Positions 11,057 through 19,083 of a DNA stretch of 64,000 bases are shown here, in pieces. Source of the stretch: Thioclava sp. ES.031 (GTDB taxonomy: Bacteria; Pseudomonadota; Alphaproteobacteria; Rhodobacterales; Rhodobacteraceae). The stretch spans positions 2,668,501-2,732,500 of the forward strand of contig NZ_PDJO01000001.1 in assembly GCF_002563775.1 (NCBI RefSeq), given 5' to 3'. Position numbers and translations under genes: made by a program. The stretch's first letter is position 1, and every line of letters starts with the position of its first letter. Below the pieces are notes generated by a model, which saw only the letters and a list, made by a program, of their open reading frames with translations, did no database searches and was not told the DNA's origin.

Positions 11057-12223
11057 TTAGCGACCGCGACGGGCGAGAATATCCGAAATCTGTCCCTGCG
11101 GCCGGGTCCGAGTCAGCGCGAGCAACATACCCACCGCAATCCCCGAAGCAATGACCGAAGAGCCCCCGTAGCTGACGAACGGCAAAGTCATGCCTTTCGC
11201 GGGCAGAAGGCGCACCGCGACGCCCATATTGATGATCGCCTGAACGCCGAAGGCGCAGGCCAGACCCGCGCCTGCGAGTCGGGTGAAGGGATCGCGCTCG
11301 CGCATCAGGCGCAGCAGCGACCGGATCACGACCGTCGCATAAAGCGCGATGATGACCAGAACGAGGATCAGGCCGTATTCTTCGGCCGCGACGGCGATGA
11401 TGAAGTCGGTATGCGCATCGGGCAGCGACCATTTCACCGAGCCCTGCCCCACGCCGACGCCGAAGAACCCGCCCTCTTGAATGGCGTTCGTCGCGTAGCC
11501 GATCTGGGTGCGCGGATCGACATCCGTCGACAGGAAGCCGTTGATCCGGCGCGCGAAGTGTTCCGAAAAGTTATAGGCGAAGAAGCCGCCCGCCACGGTC
11601 AGCGCCCCGATCCCCGTGAGCAGCGCAATCGGTGCGCCCGAGATGAAATACATCACCGACCAGGCGAACAGCACCAGCGAGGCCTGCCCGAAATCGGGCT
11701 GCAGCGCGAGCGCCACCACGATGATGACCATCAGCAGGAAGGAATAGAGCCGCCCCTTGGGCCCACCGACGTCATGGGCTGCGGCCATGAACCAGCCGGA
11801 GATGATGACGAAACCGGGCTTGAGGAATTCGGACGGCTGGATCGAGGCGAAGCCGAAGGAATACCACCGCACCGCGCCCTTGCCGAAATCGGTGCCCAGC
11901 ACCGGCAGCAGCATCACCGCGACGAAGGCGCCGACGAAGCCGATCACGCCCAGCCTGCGCACCTGTTTCGGGTCGAGCATCGAGATGCCCAGCATCACGC
12001 CCAGCGCCACCACCCCGAAGAAGGCCTGTCGCTTGACGTAATAGAAGGGCTCAAGGCCGTTGCGCTCTGCCAGCGGCACCGAGGCTGCGAGCCCCAGCAA
12101 CATTCCAAGGCCGAACAACGCCAAAACGGCGCCGAGCGCCCATTTGTCGATCGTGCGCCACCATTTCGGTAGGACGGGTTCACCGGCCCGCACGGGGACG
12201 GTGCCGAATGCCATTTCTGTCAT
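11057..12223 (-). CDS. ftsW: FtsW, SEDS-family septal peptidoglycan polymerase
   Basis: FtsW is the polytopic SEDS glycosyltransferase that works with FtsI at the septum. The 388-residue product has about ten hydrophobic helices, the GAVRWYSFGFASIQPSEFLKP signature between helices 3 and 4, and the C-terminal LPAKGMTLPFVSYGGSS motif. It is the most upstream dcw gene in the window: the gene upstream on the same strand is a photolyase-like protein rather than murD, so the cluster is interrupted here. The 150-nt gap upstream probably holds a promoter. Confidence 0.96.
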   Translation of the reverse strand: MTEMAFGTVPVRAGEPVLPKWWRTIDKWALGAVLALFGLGMLLGLAASVPLAERNGLEPFYYVKRQAFFGVVALGVMLGISMLDPKQVRRLGVIGFVGAFVAVMLLPVLGTDFGKGAVRWYSFGFASIQPSEFLKPGFVIISGWFMAAAHDVGGPKGRLYSFLLMVIIVVALALQPDFGQASLVLFAWSVMYFISGAPIALLTGIGALTVAGGFFAYNFSEHFARRINGFLSTDVDPRTQIGYATNAIQEGGFFGVGVGQGSVKWSLPDAHTDFIIAVAAEEYGLILVLVIIALYATVVIRSLLRLMRERDPFTRLAGAGLACAFGVQAIINMGVAVRLLPAKGMTLPFVSYGGSSVIASGIAVGMLLALTRTRPQGQISDILARRGR

Positions 12224-12373
12224 GGGCTATACTGCCGTTACTGCCTCGAATACGCCCGTTTTCCGGGTCTGATCGGAATCGTAGCCCAAAAGCTTTGAGA
12301 TGACTAGGAAAATTCCGAAGATGCGCGATCACTCGGCGATGATCGGCAAGGGCGCGCGCAATTCCCCCTGCCC

Positions 12374-13612
12374 TCAGGCCAGGCCGAGCTCTGCAAGGAT
12401 TTGGGGGAGTTTCTTTTTGACCTTGAAGAACCCGGCCGTGGCATGGGGCCAGATCACGCGATCCCACTCCCGCGTCAGCTCGCACAGCGCGATGTCGAAC
12501 CCGCCCAGCGCCGCCTCCGCACTCTCGCGCCAATCGCCGAGCGGTCCGACCGGAATGTAGGGCGTCACGAGTTGCCGCACGCCGAGGCTTCGCGCCCATT
12601 CGACCAGCACTGACGGATCACCGGCGTTCAGGCGTTGCACGTCCGGCACCCCGGCGCGCTCAGCAGCATCGGCGAGCGCGTCGCGTTCGAACCGCGGGAC
12701 ATGCGGCGCCACCTTGCGCGGCGAGCGCAGGTGGCTGGCGCTGAGGGTCGCGGCCCCACGCAGATCGAACGCGCTCAGATCGAAATCCTCGATGCGACAA
12801 TCTTCCTCGGTGATCAGAAGCGCCGTGGGCAATCCCGGCTGCGGGGCGCGCGGCGCGCGCAATGGCGTGACCGGGGGCAGCCCCTCGGGTTCTTCCGCCT
12901 CCAGCCCCGCGCTCACCTTCGCCAATTGCGCGGGATCGGGCGCGAACCGCCCTCCGGTATAGCGCGCGATATTTCCGGCCTCGGCGGCGTAGAACTTGCC
13001 CCGCGTATGCAGCCCCGCGACCCAGCGCCAGCTGAGCGTATTCGAGGCCGGATCACCGTCGAGCAGATTGCGATAGAAGAAATCCGCCCCGATCCGCCAC
13101 GGCAAGCGCAGGGTGAAAATCCAGATCGAGGCGAACCACATCCGGGCGTGATTGTGCAGATAGCCGGTCTCGCGCAGCTCACACGCCCACGCGTCGAAAC
13201 AGGCGATCCCGCTGCGCCCCGCCTCGGCCTCGGCCACGCGCGCGGCCAGATCGGGCGCATCGTCGAGCGCGGCGAGGTCTTGCGCCAACCCGTCCCGATA
13301 GCGCGCCCAGACCTCAGGGCGATGCTCCAGCCAGCCCTTGAAATAGCCCCGCCAGAGCACCTCCTGCACGAATTTCTCCGCAGCCTCCGGCCCATGCGCC
13401 TGATACGCCCGCGCCACCGCCTCACGCTCGAGCACAAGACGCCGCCGCAGATAGGGCGACAGTTGCGAGACCGCCGAGTGCCGCCCCGCCCCGTGATCGA
13501 AATTGCGCCCCTGCGCGTAATCCGCACCCGTCTTCGGGGCGAACCGCGTCAGACGGTCCTCGCCAGCCGCGCGGGTGGCGGCTGGTATTCGCAAAGGCTC
13601 GGCGGCGGTCAC
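12374..13612 (-). CDS. Cryptochrome/photolyase-family FAD-binding protein
   Basis: The N-terminal ~240 residues match the FAD-binding helical domain of DNA photolyases. Visible elements are GRHSAVSQLSPYLRRR, WRGYFKGWLEHRPEVW, TGYLHNHARMWFASIW and DGDPASNTLSWRWVAGLH. The usual N-terminal alpha/beta antenna domain is absent. Instead a C-terminal domain of about 150 residues follows, with LVTPYIPVGPLGDW and HATAGFFKVKKKLP; it could be a rearranged alpha/beta domain, which is inference. The product has 412 residues; the GTG start at 13612 is supported by GGAG just upstream. It may be a flavin photoreceptor or repair-like enzyme; DNA repair activity is not shown. It sits directly upstream of ftsW on the same strand. 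Confidence 0.8.
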   Translation of the reverse strand: MTAAEPLRIPAATRAAGEDRLTRFAPKTGADYAQGRNFDHGAGRHSAVSQLSPYLRRRLVLEREAVARAYQAHGPEAAEKFVQEVLWRGYFKGWLEHRPEVWARYRDGLAQDLAALDDAPDLAARVAEAEAGRSGIACFDAWACELRETGYLHNHARMWFASIWIFTLRLPWRIGADFFYRNLLDGDPASNTLSWRWVAGLHTRGKFYAAEAGNIARYTGGRFAPDPAQLAKVSAGLEAEEPEGLPPVTPLRAPRAPQPGLPTALLITEEDCRIEDFDLSAFDLRGAATLSASHLRSPRKVAPHVPRFERDALADAAERAGVPDVQRLNAGDPSVLVEWARSLGVRQLVTPYIPVGPLGDWRESAEAALGGFDIALCELTREWDRVIWPHATAGFFKVKKKLPQILAELGLA

Positions 13613-13665
13613 GGCATCTCCTTCCGGGTCAGGCTACCGATCTACGCCGCGAGGGCCGTATGCGA

Positions 13666-14100
13666 TCACTCCGCGCGCTCGAACCGAACCGTCGGATTGC
13701 TCATCAGCGCCTCGAGCGACCCGTCGAACGCGCCCAGCCGCACGAGGCCCGGCGAGTTGGCGAAAGGTTTGTAGAAGATCGCGAGATTGCCCCACGGCGC
13801 ATAAAGCGTGATGTCGCCCGTCTTCGGCTCGTAGGCGCGCGGCGCGCCGGTGGTGTCGAGCTTGCGCGGCAGATCGGCGATCTTCTCGATGCCGTGGTAG
13901 TCGCGCAGGGTCAGCTCCAGCGGCATGAGCGCCGCGAAATCGCGCCCTGCAGGGGTGTCGTCGAGCGTGGCGGTCAGAACCGTCTCGCCCGCGGTCACGG
14001 TGATCGGGATCATGCTGTCTCCTTTCGTCTCCTGAGCGCAGGCCATGCTGGCGGCGACGCATAGCGCCGCGACGGGTGTCAGAAACTTCGTGAAGCTCAT
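13666..14100 (-). CDS. Exported cyclophilin-like fold protein
   Basis: This 144-residue protein has a Sec-type signal peptide (basic start, hydrophobic LTPVAALCVAASMA, cleavage near ACAQE). The mature part matches the bacterial cyclophilin-like family: VLTATLDDTPAGRDFAALMP at the N-terminus and ITLYAPWGNLAIFYKPFANS and GLVRLGAF at the C-terminus. Members lack proven isomerase activity and are often found near reductases. It lies downstream of and on the same strand as the alcohol dehydrogenase gene, about 107 nt apart, so it may belong to that transcription unit. An AGGAGG site precedes the ATG. Confidence 0.82.
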   Translation of the reverse strand: MSFTKFLTPVAALCVAASMACAQETKGDSMIPITVTAGETVLTATLDDTPAGRDFAALMPLELTLRDYHGIEKIADLPRKLDTTGAPRAYEPKTGDITLYAPWGNLAIFYKPFANSPGLVRLGAFDGSLEALMSNPTVRFERAE

Positions 14101-14207
14101 GGCCGATGCCCTCCTGCTGGTGGAGACAAATCTAAGCGCGATTGCGCGGGAGGATTACCCCCCCGCGCAATACTGCCACAGATGAGCGGCGCTCATCAGT
14201 CGCCTTT

Positions 14208-15407
14208 TCAGGCCTTGGTCATGTCGATCACATAGCGATAGCGCGCCTGCTTGTTCACGACCTTCTCGCAGGCTTCGCCGATCTGATCGGGGGTGATCAT
14301 CTCGTAGGTGGCCGCGACCCCGTGATGCGCGGCGAAGTCAATCACGCGCTGGGTTTCGGCAATGCCGCCCGTCATCGAGCCCGCGAGGCTCTGACGTCCG
14401 AAGCCCATCATCATCCCCTGCGCCCCTTCGATCGGGAACAGCGCGCCGACATTGACCAGCGTCTTGTCGAGCTTGAGCAGGTTCAGGAATTGCTGCATCG
14501 GATAGGCCACCGGAACCGTCGAGAGCATCAGATCGAAACTGCCCATCTGGCTCCGCATCGCGGCCTCGTCGGACCAGAGATAGGCCTCGGCGGCGCCGAA
14601 AGCCTTGGCGTCGGCGATCTTGTCCTCGGAGGTGGTGAAGACGACGACCTCGGCCCCTTTCGCCGCCGCCAGCTTCACCGCGAGATGGCCCAGACCGCCC
14701 ATGCCGATCACGCCGTAGCGCTGGCCGGGCTGCAGATCCCAGTGGTTGATCGGCGAGAAAGTGGTAATCCCAGCACAAAGCAGCGGCGCGAACCCGGCCA
14801 GATCGACCCCCGGCGGGATGCGCAGCGCGAAGTCTTCCTTCACGACGATCTTCTTGGAATAGCCGCCATAGGTCACCCCGCCCGAGATCTTGTCCTCGGA
14901 ATTATAGGTGAAGGTCGTGCCGTTGAGGCAGTTCTGCTCGCGGTCGGCCAGGCAATTGGCGCAGGTGCCGCAGCTGTCGACCATCGTGCCGACCCCGGCG
15001 ATATCCCCCTCGCGGAACTTGGTGACCTCAGCGCCGATGCCGACGACCCGGCCGACCATCTCGTGACCGGGCACGAGCGGGAACTGCGGCATCCCCCAGT
15101 CGCCCTTGTAGGTATGGATGTCCGAGTGGCAGATCGAGCTATACATGATCTCGACCACGACATCCTTCGGGCCAGCCGCACGGCGCGGGATCGTATGGGG
15201 CGCGAAACTGCCCTCCGTGTCGAAGGCCGCCCAAGCCTGCACCTCGGAGGCTTCGAGCGATGCGCCGGCCTCTTGCGCGGCCGCTTGCGTGGCGACGCTC
15301 GCCGCCAAAGGGGCAGCGGCCAGCGCGGCGCCGCTGCGCAGGAAATTGCGGCGGCTCTCGCCATCGCGGGTCAGGGTTTGGAACGTGTCATTGCAGGATT
15401 GGCACAT
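14208..15407 (-). CDS. Zinc-dependent alcohol dehydrogenase with Tat signal
   Basis: This medium-chain dehydrogenase resembles the YahK/cinnamyl-alcohol type NADP(H) aldehyde reductases. The catalytic zinc ligands are seen in ICHSDIH and PGHEMVG, and the structural zinc Cys cluster in CGTCANCLADREQNC. The Rossmann motif is GVIGMGGLGHLAVKLA. The N-terminus carries a twin-arginine motif, SRRNFLRS (residues 18-25), then a hydrophobic Ala-rich stretch ending near AAAQEA, so the enzyme is probably exported folded with its cofactor; this is unusual for the family. The first 15 residues contain two Cys. It is divergent from the cupin gene at 15651; the space between holds a LysR-type box. Confidence 0.88.
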   Translation of the reverse strand: MCQSCNDTFQTLTRDGESRRNFLRSGAALAAAPLAASVATQAAAQEAGASLEASEVQAWAAFDTEGSFAPHTIPRRAAGPKDVVVEIMYSSICHSDIHTYKGDWGMPQFPLVPGHEMVGRVVGIGAEVTKFREGDIAGVGTMVDSCGTCANCLADREQNCLNGTTFTYNSEDKISGGVTYGGYSKKIVVKEDFALRIPPGVDLAGFAPLLCAGITTFSPINHWDLQPGQRYGVIGMGGLGHLAVKLAAAKGAEVVVFTTSEDKIADAKAFGAAEAYLWSDEAAMRSQMGSFDLMLSTVPVAYPMQQFLNLLKLDKTLVNVGALFPIEGAQGMMMGFGRQSLAGSMTGGIAETQRVIDFAAHHGVAATYEMITPDQIGEACEKVVNKQARYRYVIDMTKA

Positions 15408-15520
15408 CTCGGGCCTCCTTTTTCGGGAACTGACGAAGAGCGCCGGAACAAGGGTGGCGCCTGTCTTCCAACATGCCGCGAAACGCGCCGCAGATAATCA
15501 CCGCTTTGCGCACAGCATCC

Positions 15521-15564
15521 ATGAATCCTGCTCATGAGGCTTTCCGGCTTTTGCGGCATTAACC
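15521..15564 (+). promoter_or_regulatory. LysR-type box and promoter module, copy 1
   Basis: ATGA-N7-TCAT (15521-15535, fitting the T-N11-A rule) runs into the palindrome CTCATGAG (15531-15538). After exactly 18 nt comes CATTAACC (15557-15564). The same module with identical spacing recurs at 17166-17199 and 18221-18254. It lies between the divergent alcohol dehydrogenase and cupin genes, oriented like the latter, and is probably bound by the LysR regulator encoded at 16215. Confidence 0.6.
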
Positions 15565-15650
15565 CCGCGCCTGCGGTCCTTACCTCAATGAAAGCGAGGC
15601 CAGGGAGATCACGGCCTTGCCATTGAAACGCAATCCAAGGGAGACCCCTG

Positions 15651-16106
15651 ATGATCCGCACCTTCACGACGCTCGCCGTCCTTCTCGCCGCCCCCGCCGC
15701 CGTCGCGCAGTCGATGGAACTGACCCCGGCGGAGAGCCGTGCGGCCACGATCGGCAGCTCTGATACCTTCACCGGCACCGCGCTCGTCGCCCCCGTCTTC
15801 GGCCCTGACATGGGCGATGTGAGCGCGGGCGAAGTGACCTTCCTTCCCGGCGCGCGCTCGGCCTGGCACACCCATCCGGCGGGCCAGAAGCTCGTCGTGA
15901 CGGCAGGCTCCGGCTGGGTGCAGGAACGCGGCCAGCCCAAGCAGCTGATGCAGGCGGGCGACGTGATCTGGTGCCCGCCCGGCATCGAGCATTGGCATGG
16001 CGCGACCGACACGACCCATGTGACGCATTTCGCGATCCAGCAGGTGGTGGATGGCTCCGCCGTAACCTGGGGCGAGAAGGTGAGCGACGCGGATTATCTG
16101 GAGTGA
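15651..16106 (+). CDS. Exported cupin-domain protein
   Basis: This 151-residue cupin has a Sec signal peptide (TLAVLLAAPAAVAQ, cleavage after AVAQ). The first cupin motif is [17 protein letters not shown] and the second is DVIWCPPGIEHWHGA; their His residues and the intervening acidic/polar positions form the likely metal site. It ends VTWGEKVSDADY, closely paralleling the cytosolic paralogue at 19758. Cupins of this type are commonly linked with carboxymuconolactone-decarboxylase-like proteins, as here. The catalysed reaction is unknown. A LysR-type box lies about 90 nt upstream. Confidence 0.85.
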   Translation: MIRTFTTLAVLLAAPAAVAQSMELTPAESRAATIGSSDTFTGTALVAPVFGPDMGDVSAGEVTFLPGARSAWHTHPAGQKLVVTAGSGWVQERGQPKQLMQAGDVIWCPPGIEHWHGATDTTHVTHFAIQQVVDGSAVTWGEKVSDADYLE

Positions 16107-16143
16107 CGTCGCCTGACCCACGGCTGAATAATCCGTGGACGTC
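16104..16143 (+). promoter_or_regulatory. Nested repeats upstream of LysR gene
   Basis: CCACGG (16118-16123) and CCGTGG (16133-16138) form a short inverted repeat, bracketed by two GACGTC palindromes (16104-16109 and 16138-16143). The position directly ahead of the regulator gene suggests an autoregulatory operator or a weak stem-loop after the cupin gene. There is no T-run. Confidence 0.35.
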
Positions 16144-16214
16144 ATGAACCACGCGCATATATCGTGAGGGAGACCCGCCCGATGGCGACACCAACATTTA
16201 GCGAGGCCTCCCTC

Positions 16215-17111
16215 ATGCTGCGCGAAAATATCAACGATCTGATCGCCTTGGCCGCCGTCGCCGAAGAGCGCAGCTTCACCAAGGCCGCGGCGCGGCTCAA
16301 CGTGTCGCAATCCGCGCTGAGCCATACGATCAAGGCGCTGGAGCAACGGCTGGGGCTGCGGCTGCTGACGCGCACCACGCGCTCGGTCGCGCCGACGCTC
16401 GAGGGCGAGGATCTTCTGGCCACGCTCAACCCCTGTTTCGAGATGATCGAAGCACGGCTGCGCGCCCTCGATGACGCGCAGGACGAGCCCACGGGCACGG
16501 TGCGCATCGTCTCGACCGATTACGCGATCGAGACCGTGCTTTGGCCGAAGCTCTCGCCGCTTCTCAAACAATACCCCTCTATCAATGTCGAGCTGGTGAT
16601 GGATTACGGCTTCACCGATCTGGCCTCGGCGCAATGCGATGCCGGGGTGCGCTATGGCGACAGTGTGAGCGAGGGGATGATCGCCACCCGGATCGGCCCG
16701 GACGAGCGGATGCTCTGCGTCGGCGCGCCGTCCTATTTCGAAGCGGCTGGCGTTCCCCAGACCCCGCATGATCTAAGCGAGCATAACTGTATCAACCTGC
16801 GGCTGGCGACGCATGGCGCGCTCTATGCCTGGGAATTCGAGGATGCCGAGGGCCACGAGATCCGGGTGAAGGTCTCCGGTCAGGCCTGTTTCAACACGAT
16901 CGGCCTCGTCCAGCACGCAGCGATAGACGGGCACGGGCTGGCGCTGGTGCCGGACCGACTCGCCGCGCCCCATCTGGAAAGCGGCGCCCTGCAAGCCTGC
17001 CTCGAGGAATATTGCCCCTATTTCCCGGGATTTCACCTTTATTACCCCAGCCGCCAACGCCCTTCTTCGGCCTTCGGCGCCGTGCTGGAAGCGCTGCGCG
17101 AGCGGAGTTGA
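16215..17111 (+). CDS. LysR-family transcriptional regulator
   Basis: This LysR-type regulator has about 298 residues from the chosen start. The winged HTH is in the first 60 residues (NDLIALAAVAEERSFTKAAARLNVSQSALSHTIKALEQRLG, quoted in parts: SFTKAAARLNVSQSALSHTI is the recognition region). The effector domain follows (GTVRIVSTDYAIETVLWPKL onward). I prefer the ATG at 16215 because family members start at the MLRENINDL equivalent; an ATG at 16182 and a GTG at 16164 are alternatives. It stands inside the redox gene set and has the same orientation. It is the obvious candidate to bind the three ATG-N9-CAT boxes nearby. The inducer is unknown. Confidence 0.9.
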   Translation: MLRENINDLIALAAVAEERSFTKAAARLNVSQSALSHTIKALEQRLGLRLLTRTTRSVAPTLEGEDLLATLNPCFEMIEARLRALDDAQDEPTGTVRIVSTDYAIETVLWPKLSPLLKQYPSINVELVMDYGFTDLASAQCDAGVRYGDSVSEGMIATRIGPDERMLCVGAPSYFEAAGVPQTPHDLSEHNCINLRLATHGALYAWEFEDAEGHEIRVKVSGQACFNTIGLVQHAAIDGHGLALVPDRLAAPHLESGALQACLEEYCPYFPGFHLYYPSRQRPSSAFGAVLEALRERS

Positions 17112-17150
17112 ACGGCTCCCTATTATCACGCCCGGGTGAATGAACGTGCG

Positions 17151-17199
17151 CATTCATGCTTGTCACTCATGAGTGCTATAAAAATTCCGCCGATTATCC
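17151..17199 (+). promoter_or_regulatory. LysR-type box and promoter module, copy 2
   Basis: ATG-N9-CAT leads into CTCATGAG (17166-17173), and after 18 nt comes GATTATCC (17192-17199). This module aligns with the copies at 15531 and 18221 without gaps. It lies about 95 nt upstream of the aldo/keto reductase start. Confidence 0.6.
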
Positions 17200-17293
17200 T
17201 GAGGCGCAGCGCGCTCTAGATTGTAGGACATGAACCGAAGCCGTGCTCTTGAAAAATGGGGGGCGCGGCGCACTCCAATGCAAGGAGCCAGAC

Positions 17294-18157
17294 ATGATCC
17301 TGAACGAAACCCTTACCCTCCCCAATGGCGTCGAGATCCCGAAACTGGGCCTTGGCACCTGGATGATCGACGATGACAAGGTGGCCGATGCGGTGAAGGC
17401 CGCCGTCGAGATGGGCTATCGCCACATCGACACCGCGCAGGCCTATGGCAACGAGCGCGGCGTCGGCGAAGGCATCCGCAATTGCGGCGTTCCGCGCGAC
17501 GAGATTTTCCTGACCACCAAGCTCGACGCGGGCATCAAGAACTATGCCGATGCGAAAGCCGCCATCGACGGCTCGCTCGAGACGCTCGGGCTCGACAAGA
17601 TCGACCTGATGATCATCCACAGCCCGAAGCTCTGGACCGAGTTCCACGGTGACGATGGCTACTTCGAGGGCAACCTCGAGGCGTGGCGCGCGCTGGAAGA
17701 AGCCTATGAGGCGGGCAAGCTGCGCGCGATCGGCGTGTCGAACTTCGAGAAGGCGGATCTCAACAACCTGTTGGACAACGCAAAGGTCAAGCCGATGATC
17801 GACCAGATCCTCGCGCACGTGTCGAACACGCCCTTCGAACTGATCGACTACATCCAGAGCCACGGCATGGTCGCCGAGGCCTATTCGCCGATCGGCCACG
17901 GCCAGATCCTCGACAATGCCGAGATCAAGTCGATGGCCGAGAAATACGGCGTCAGCGTTCCGCAGCTCTCGATCCGCTACGTGCTGCAACTGGGCATGGT
18001 CGCGCTGCCGAAGACCGCCAATCCCGATCATATGCGCTCCAATGCGGCGCTCGATTTCGAGATTTCCGACGCCGATATGGAGGCGCTGAAATCGGTCGAA
18101 GAGATCAAGGATTACGGCGAGGCGAGCATGTTCCCCGTCTATGGCGGGCAGCTCTGA
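17294..18157 (+). CDS. Aldo/keto reductase
   Basis: This 287-residue NADPH-dependent carbonyl reductase has the TIM-barrel aldo/keto reductase fold. Catalytic-site segments are visible: MGYRHIDTAQAYGNERGVG carries the Asp and Tyr of the tetrad, IDLMIIHSPK carries the His, and LTTKLDAG the Lys. GVSNFEKADL and VALPKTANPDHMRSN follow, the latter cofactor-binding. It is closest to the DkgA/2,5-diketo-gluconate reductase type; the substrate is unknown. The ATG at 17294 has AAGGAG upstream. A GC-rich stem-loop follows the stop codon. Confidence 0.92.
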   Translation: MILNETLTLPNGVEIPKLGLGTWMIDDDKVADAVKAAVEMGYRHIDTAQAYGNERGVGEGIRNCGVPRDEIFLTTKLDAGIKNYADAKAAIDGSLETLGLDKIDLMIIHSPKLWTEFHGDDGYFEGNLEAWRALEEAYEAGKLRAIGVSNFEKADLNNLLDNAKVKPMIDQILAHVSNTPFELIDYIQSHGMVAEAYSPIGHGQILDNAEIKSMAEKYGVSVPQLSIRYVLQLGMVALPKTANPDHMRSNAALDFEISDADMEALKSVEEIKDYGEASMFPVYGGQL

Positions 18158-18168
18158 GCCAGACCATC

Positions 18169-18195
18169 GCACCGCCGGGCCTGTCCCGGCGGTGC
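18169..18195 (+). terminator. Stem-loop after aldo/keto reductase
   Basis: A perfect 11-bp GC-rich inverted repeat (GCACCGCCGGG, CCCGGCGGTGC) with a 5-nt loop sits 12 nt after the stop. No T-tract follows, so it may be a weak terminator or an RNA-stabilising hairpin. Confidence 0.6.
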
Positions 18196-18210
18196 CTCTC
18201 AAGCCTTTCG

Positions 18211-18254
18211 ATGAATCTCGCTCATGAGTGACTTGGCTTGATGCGGCATTAACC
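18211..18254 (+). promoter_or_regulatory. LysR-type box and promoter module, copy 3
   Basis: ATGA-N7-TCAT (18211-18225) and CTCATGAG (18221-18228) are followed after 18 nt by CATTAACC (18247-18254). This copy is almost identical to copy 1, including GCGGCATTAACC. It is about 57 nt upstream of the CMD-like gene and probably drives the downstream gene string. Confidence 0.6.
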
Positions 18255-18310
18255 TGAGTGCCGCCTACCCCATCTCTGAAGGACAAGATCAACCCGACAG
18301 GAGAGATGAT

Positions 18311-19072
18311 ATGAAAACCCGTTTTGCAGCTCCTGCTTTCGCCCTGATCGCGTCCTCGGCCTCCGGCGAGGCGCTCGATCGCACCATCCCCGACGCCGTT
18401 GGCCGCGCGGCCCCCGCGCTCGAGGCCTATTCCAGCAATGACCTTCTCGGCTCGGTCTGGACCGGCGAACAGCTGTCCATGCGGGACCGTTCGCTCGTAA
18501 CCTTCGCAGCGCTGATGACCCGCCACGAGACCGGTAACCTCGAGCGTTTCGTCGAACTCGCACTCGACAGCGGCGTGACGCCTGCCGAACTGTCGGAAAC
18601 CGTCACTCATCTCGCCTTCTACACCGGCTGGGGCAACGCCACCGCCGCGGCCGAGGCGATGGCCCCGGTCTACGAGGCCCGCGGGATCGCCGCCGACAGC
18701 CTTCCCGGCGCAGAGGTCGACCTGCTGCCGCTCGATGAAGAGGCCGAGGAATCGCGCGAGAATTTCGTGCGCGGCACCTATGGCGATGTCTCGATGGGCG
18801 TGGTCGACAATACGCGCGAGCTTCTGTTCCGCGACCTCTGGCTGCGTCCCGATCTCGCGCCGCGCGACCGCTCGATGGTCACCGTCGCGGCCCTGATCGC
18901 AGCGGGCCAGCCCGAGCAGATGACCTTCCACCTCAACCGTGCGATGGATAACGGGCTGACGCAGGAAGAAGCGGGCGCGATGCTCTCGCATCTGGCCTTC
19001 TACGCGGGCTGGCCGAAAGTGTTCTCCGCCCTGCCGGTGGCCAAGGACGTCTTCGAGAACCGCGCCGAATAA
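18311..19072 (+). CDS. Carboxymuconolactone-decarboxylase-like protein, two-domain
   Basis: The 253-residue product holds two AhpD-like/CMD repeats. The first contains MRDRSLVTFAALMTRHETGNLERFVELAL and THLAFYTGWGNA; the second contains PRDRSMVTVAALIAAGQPEQMTFHLNRAM and SHLAFYAGWPK (quoted in parts under twenty residues: RDRSLVTFAALMTRHETGN and RDRSMVTVAALIAAGQPEQ are the matching starts). No CxxC is seen, so a peroxidase role like that of AhpD is unlikely. The N-terminus (MKTRFAAPAFALIASSASG) resembles an export signal, although weak. It heads a five-gene string on the plus strand. Confidence 0.85.
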   Translation: MKTRFAAPAFALIASSASGEALDRTIPDAVGRAAPALEAYSSNDLLGSVWTGEQLSMRDRSLVTFAALMTRHETGNLERFVELALDSGVTPAELSETVTHLAFYTGWGNATAAAEAMAPVYEARGIAADSLPGAEVDLLPLDEEAEESRENFVRGTYGDVSMGVVDNTRELLFRDLWLRPDLAPRDRSMVTVAALIAAGQPEQMTFHLNRAMDNGLTQEEAGAMLSHLAFYAGWPKVFSALPVAKDVFENRAE

Positions 19073-19083
19073 AGGACCCTGCC

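Noticed and set aside
17216..18991. A 591-codon minus-strand open frame opposite the aldo/keto reductase and CMD-like genes
   Set aside because: Both plus-strand genes have clear family motifs and ribosome binding sites; the opposite frame has none.
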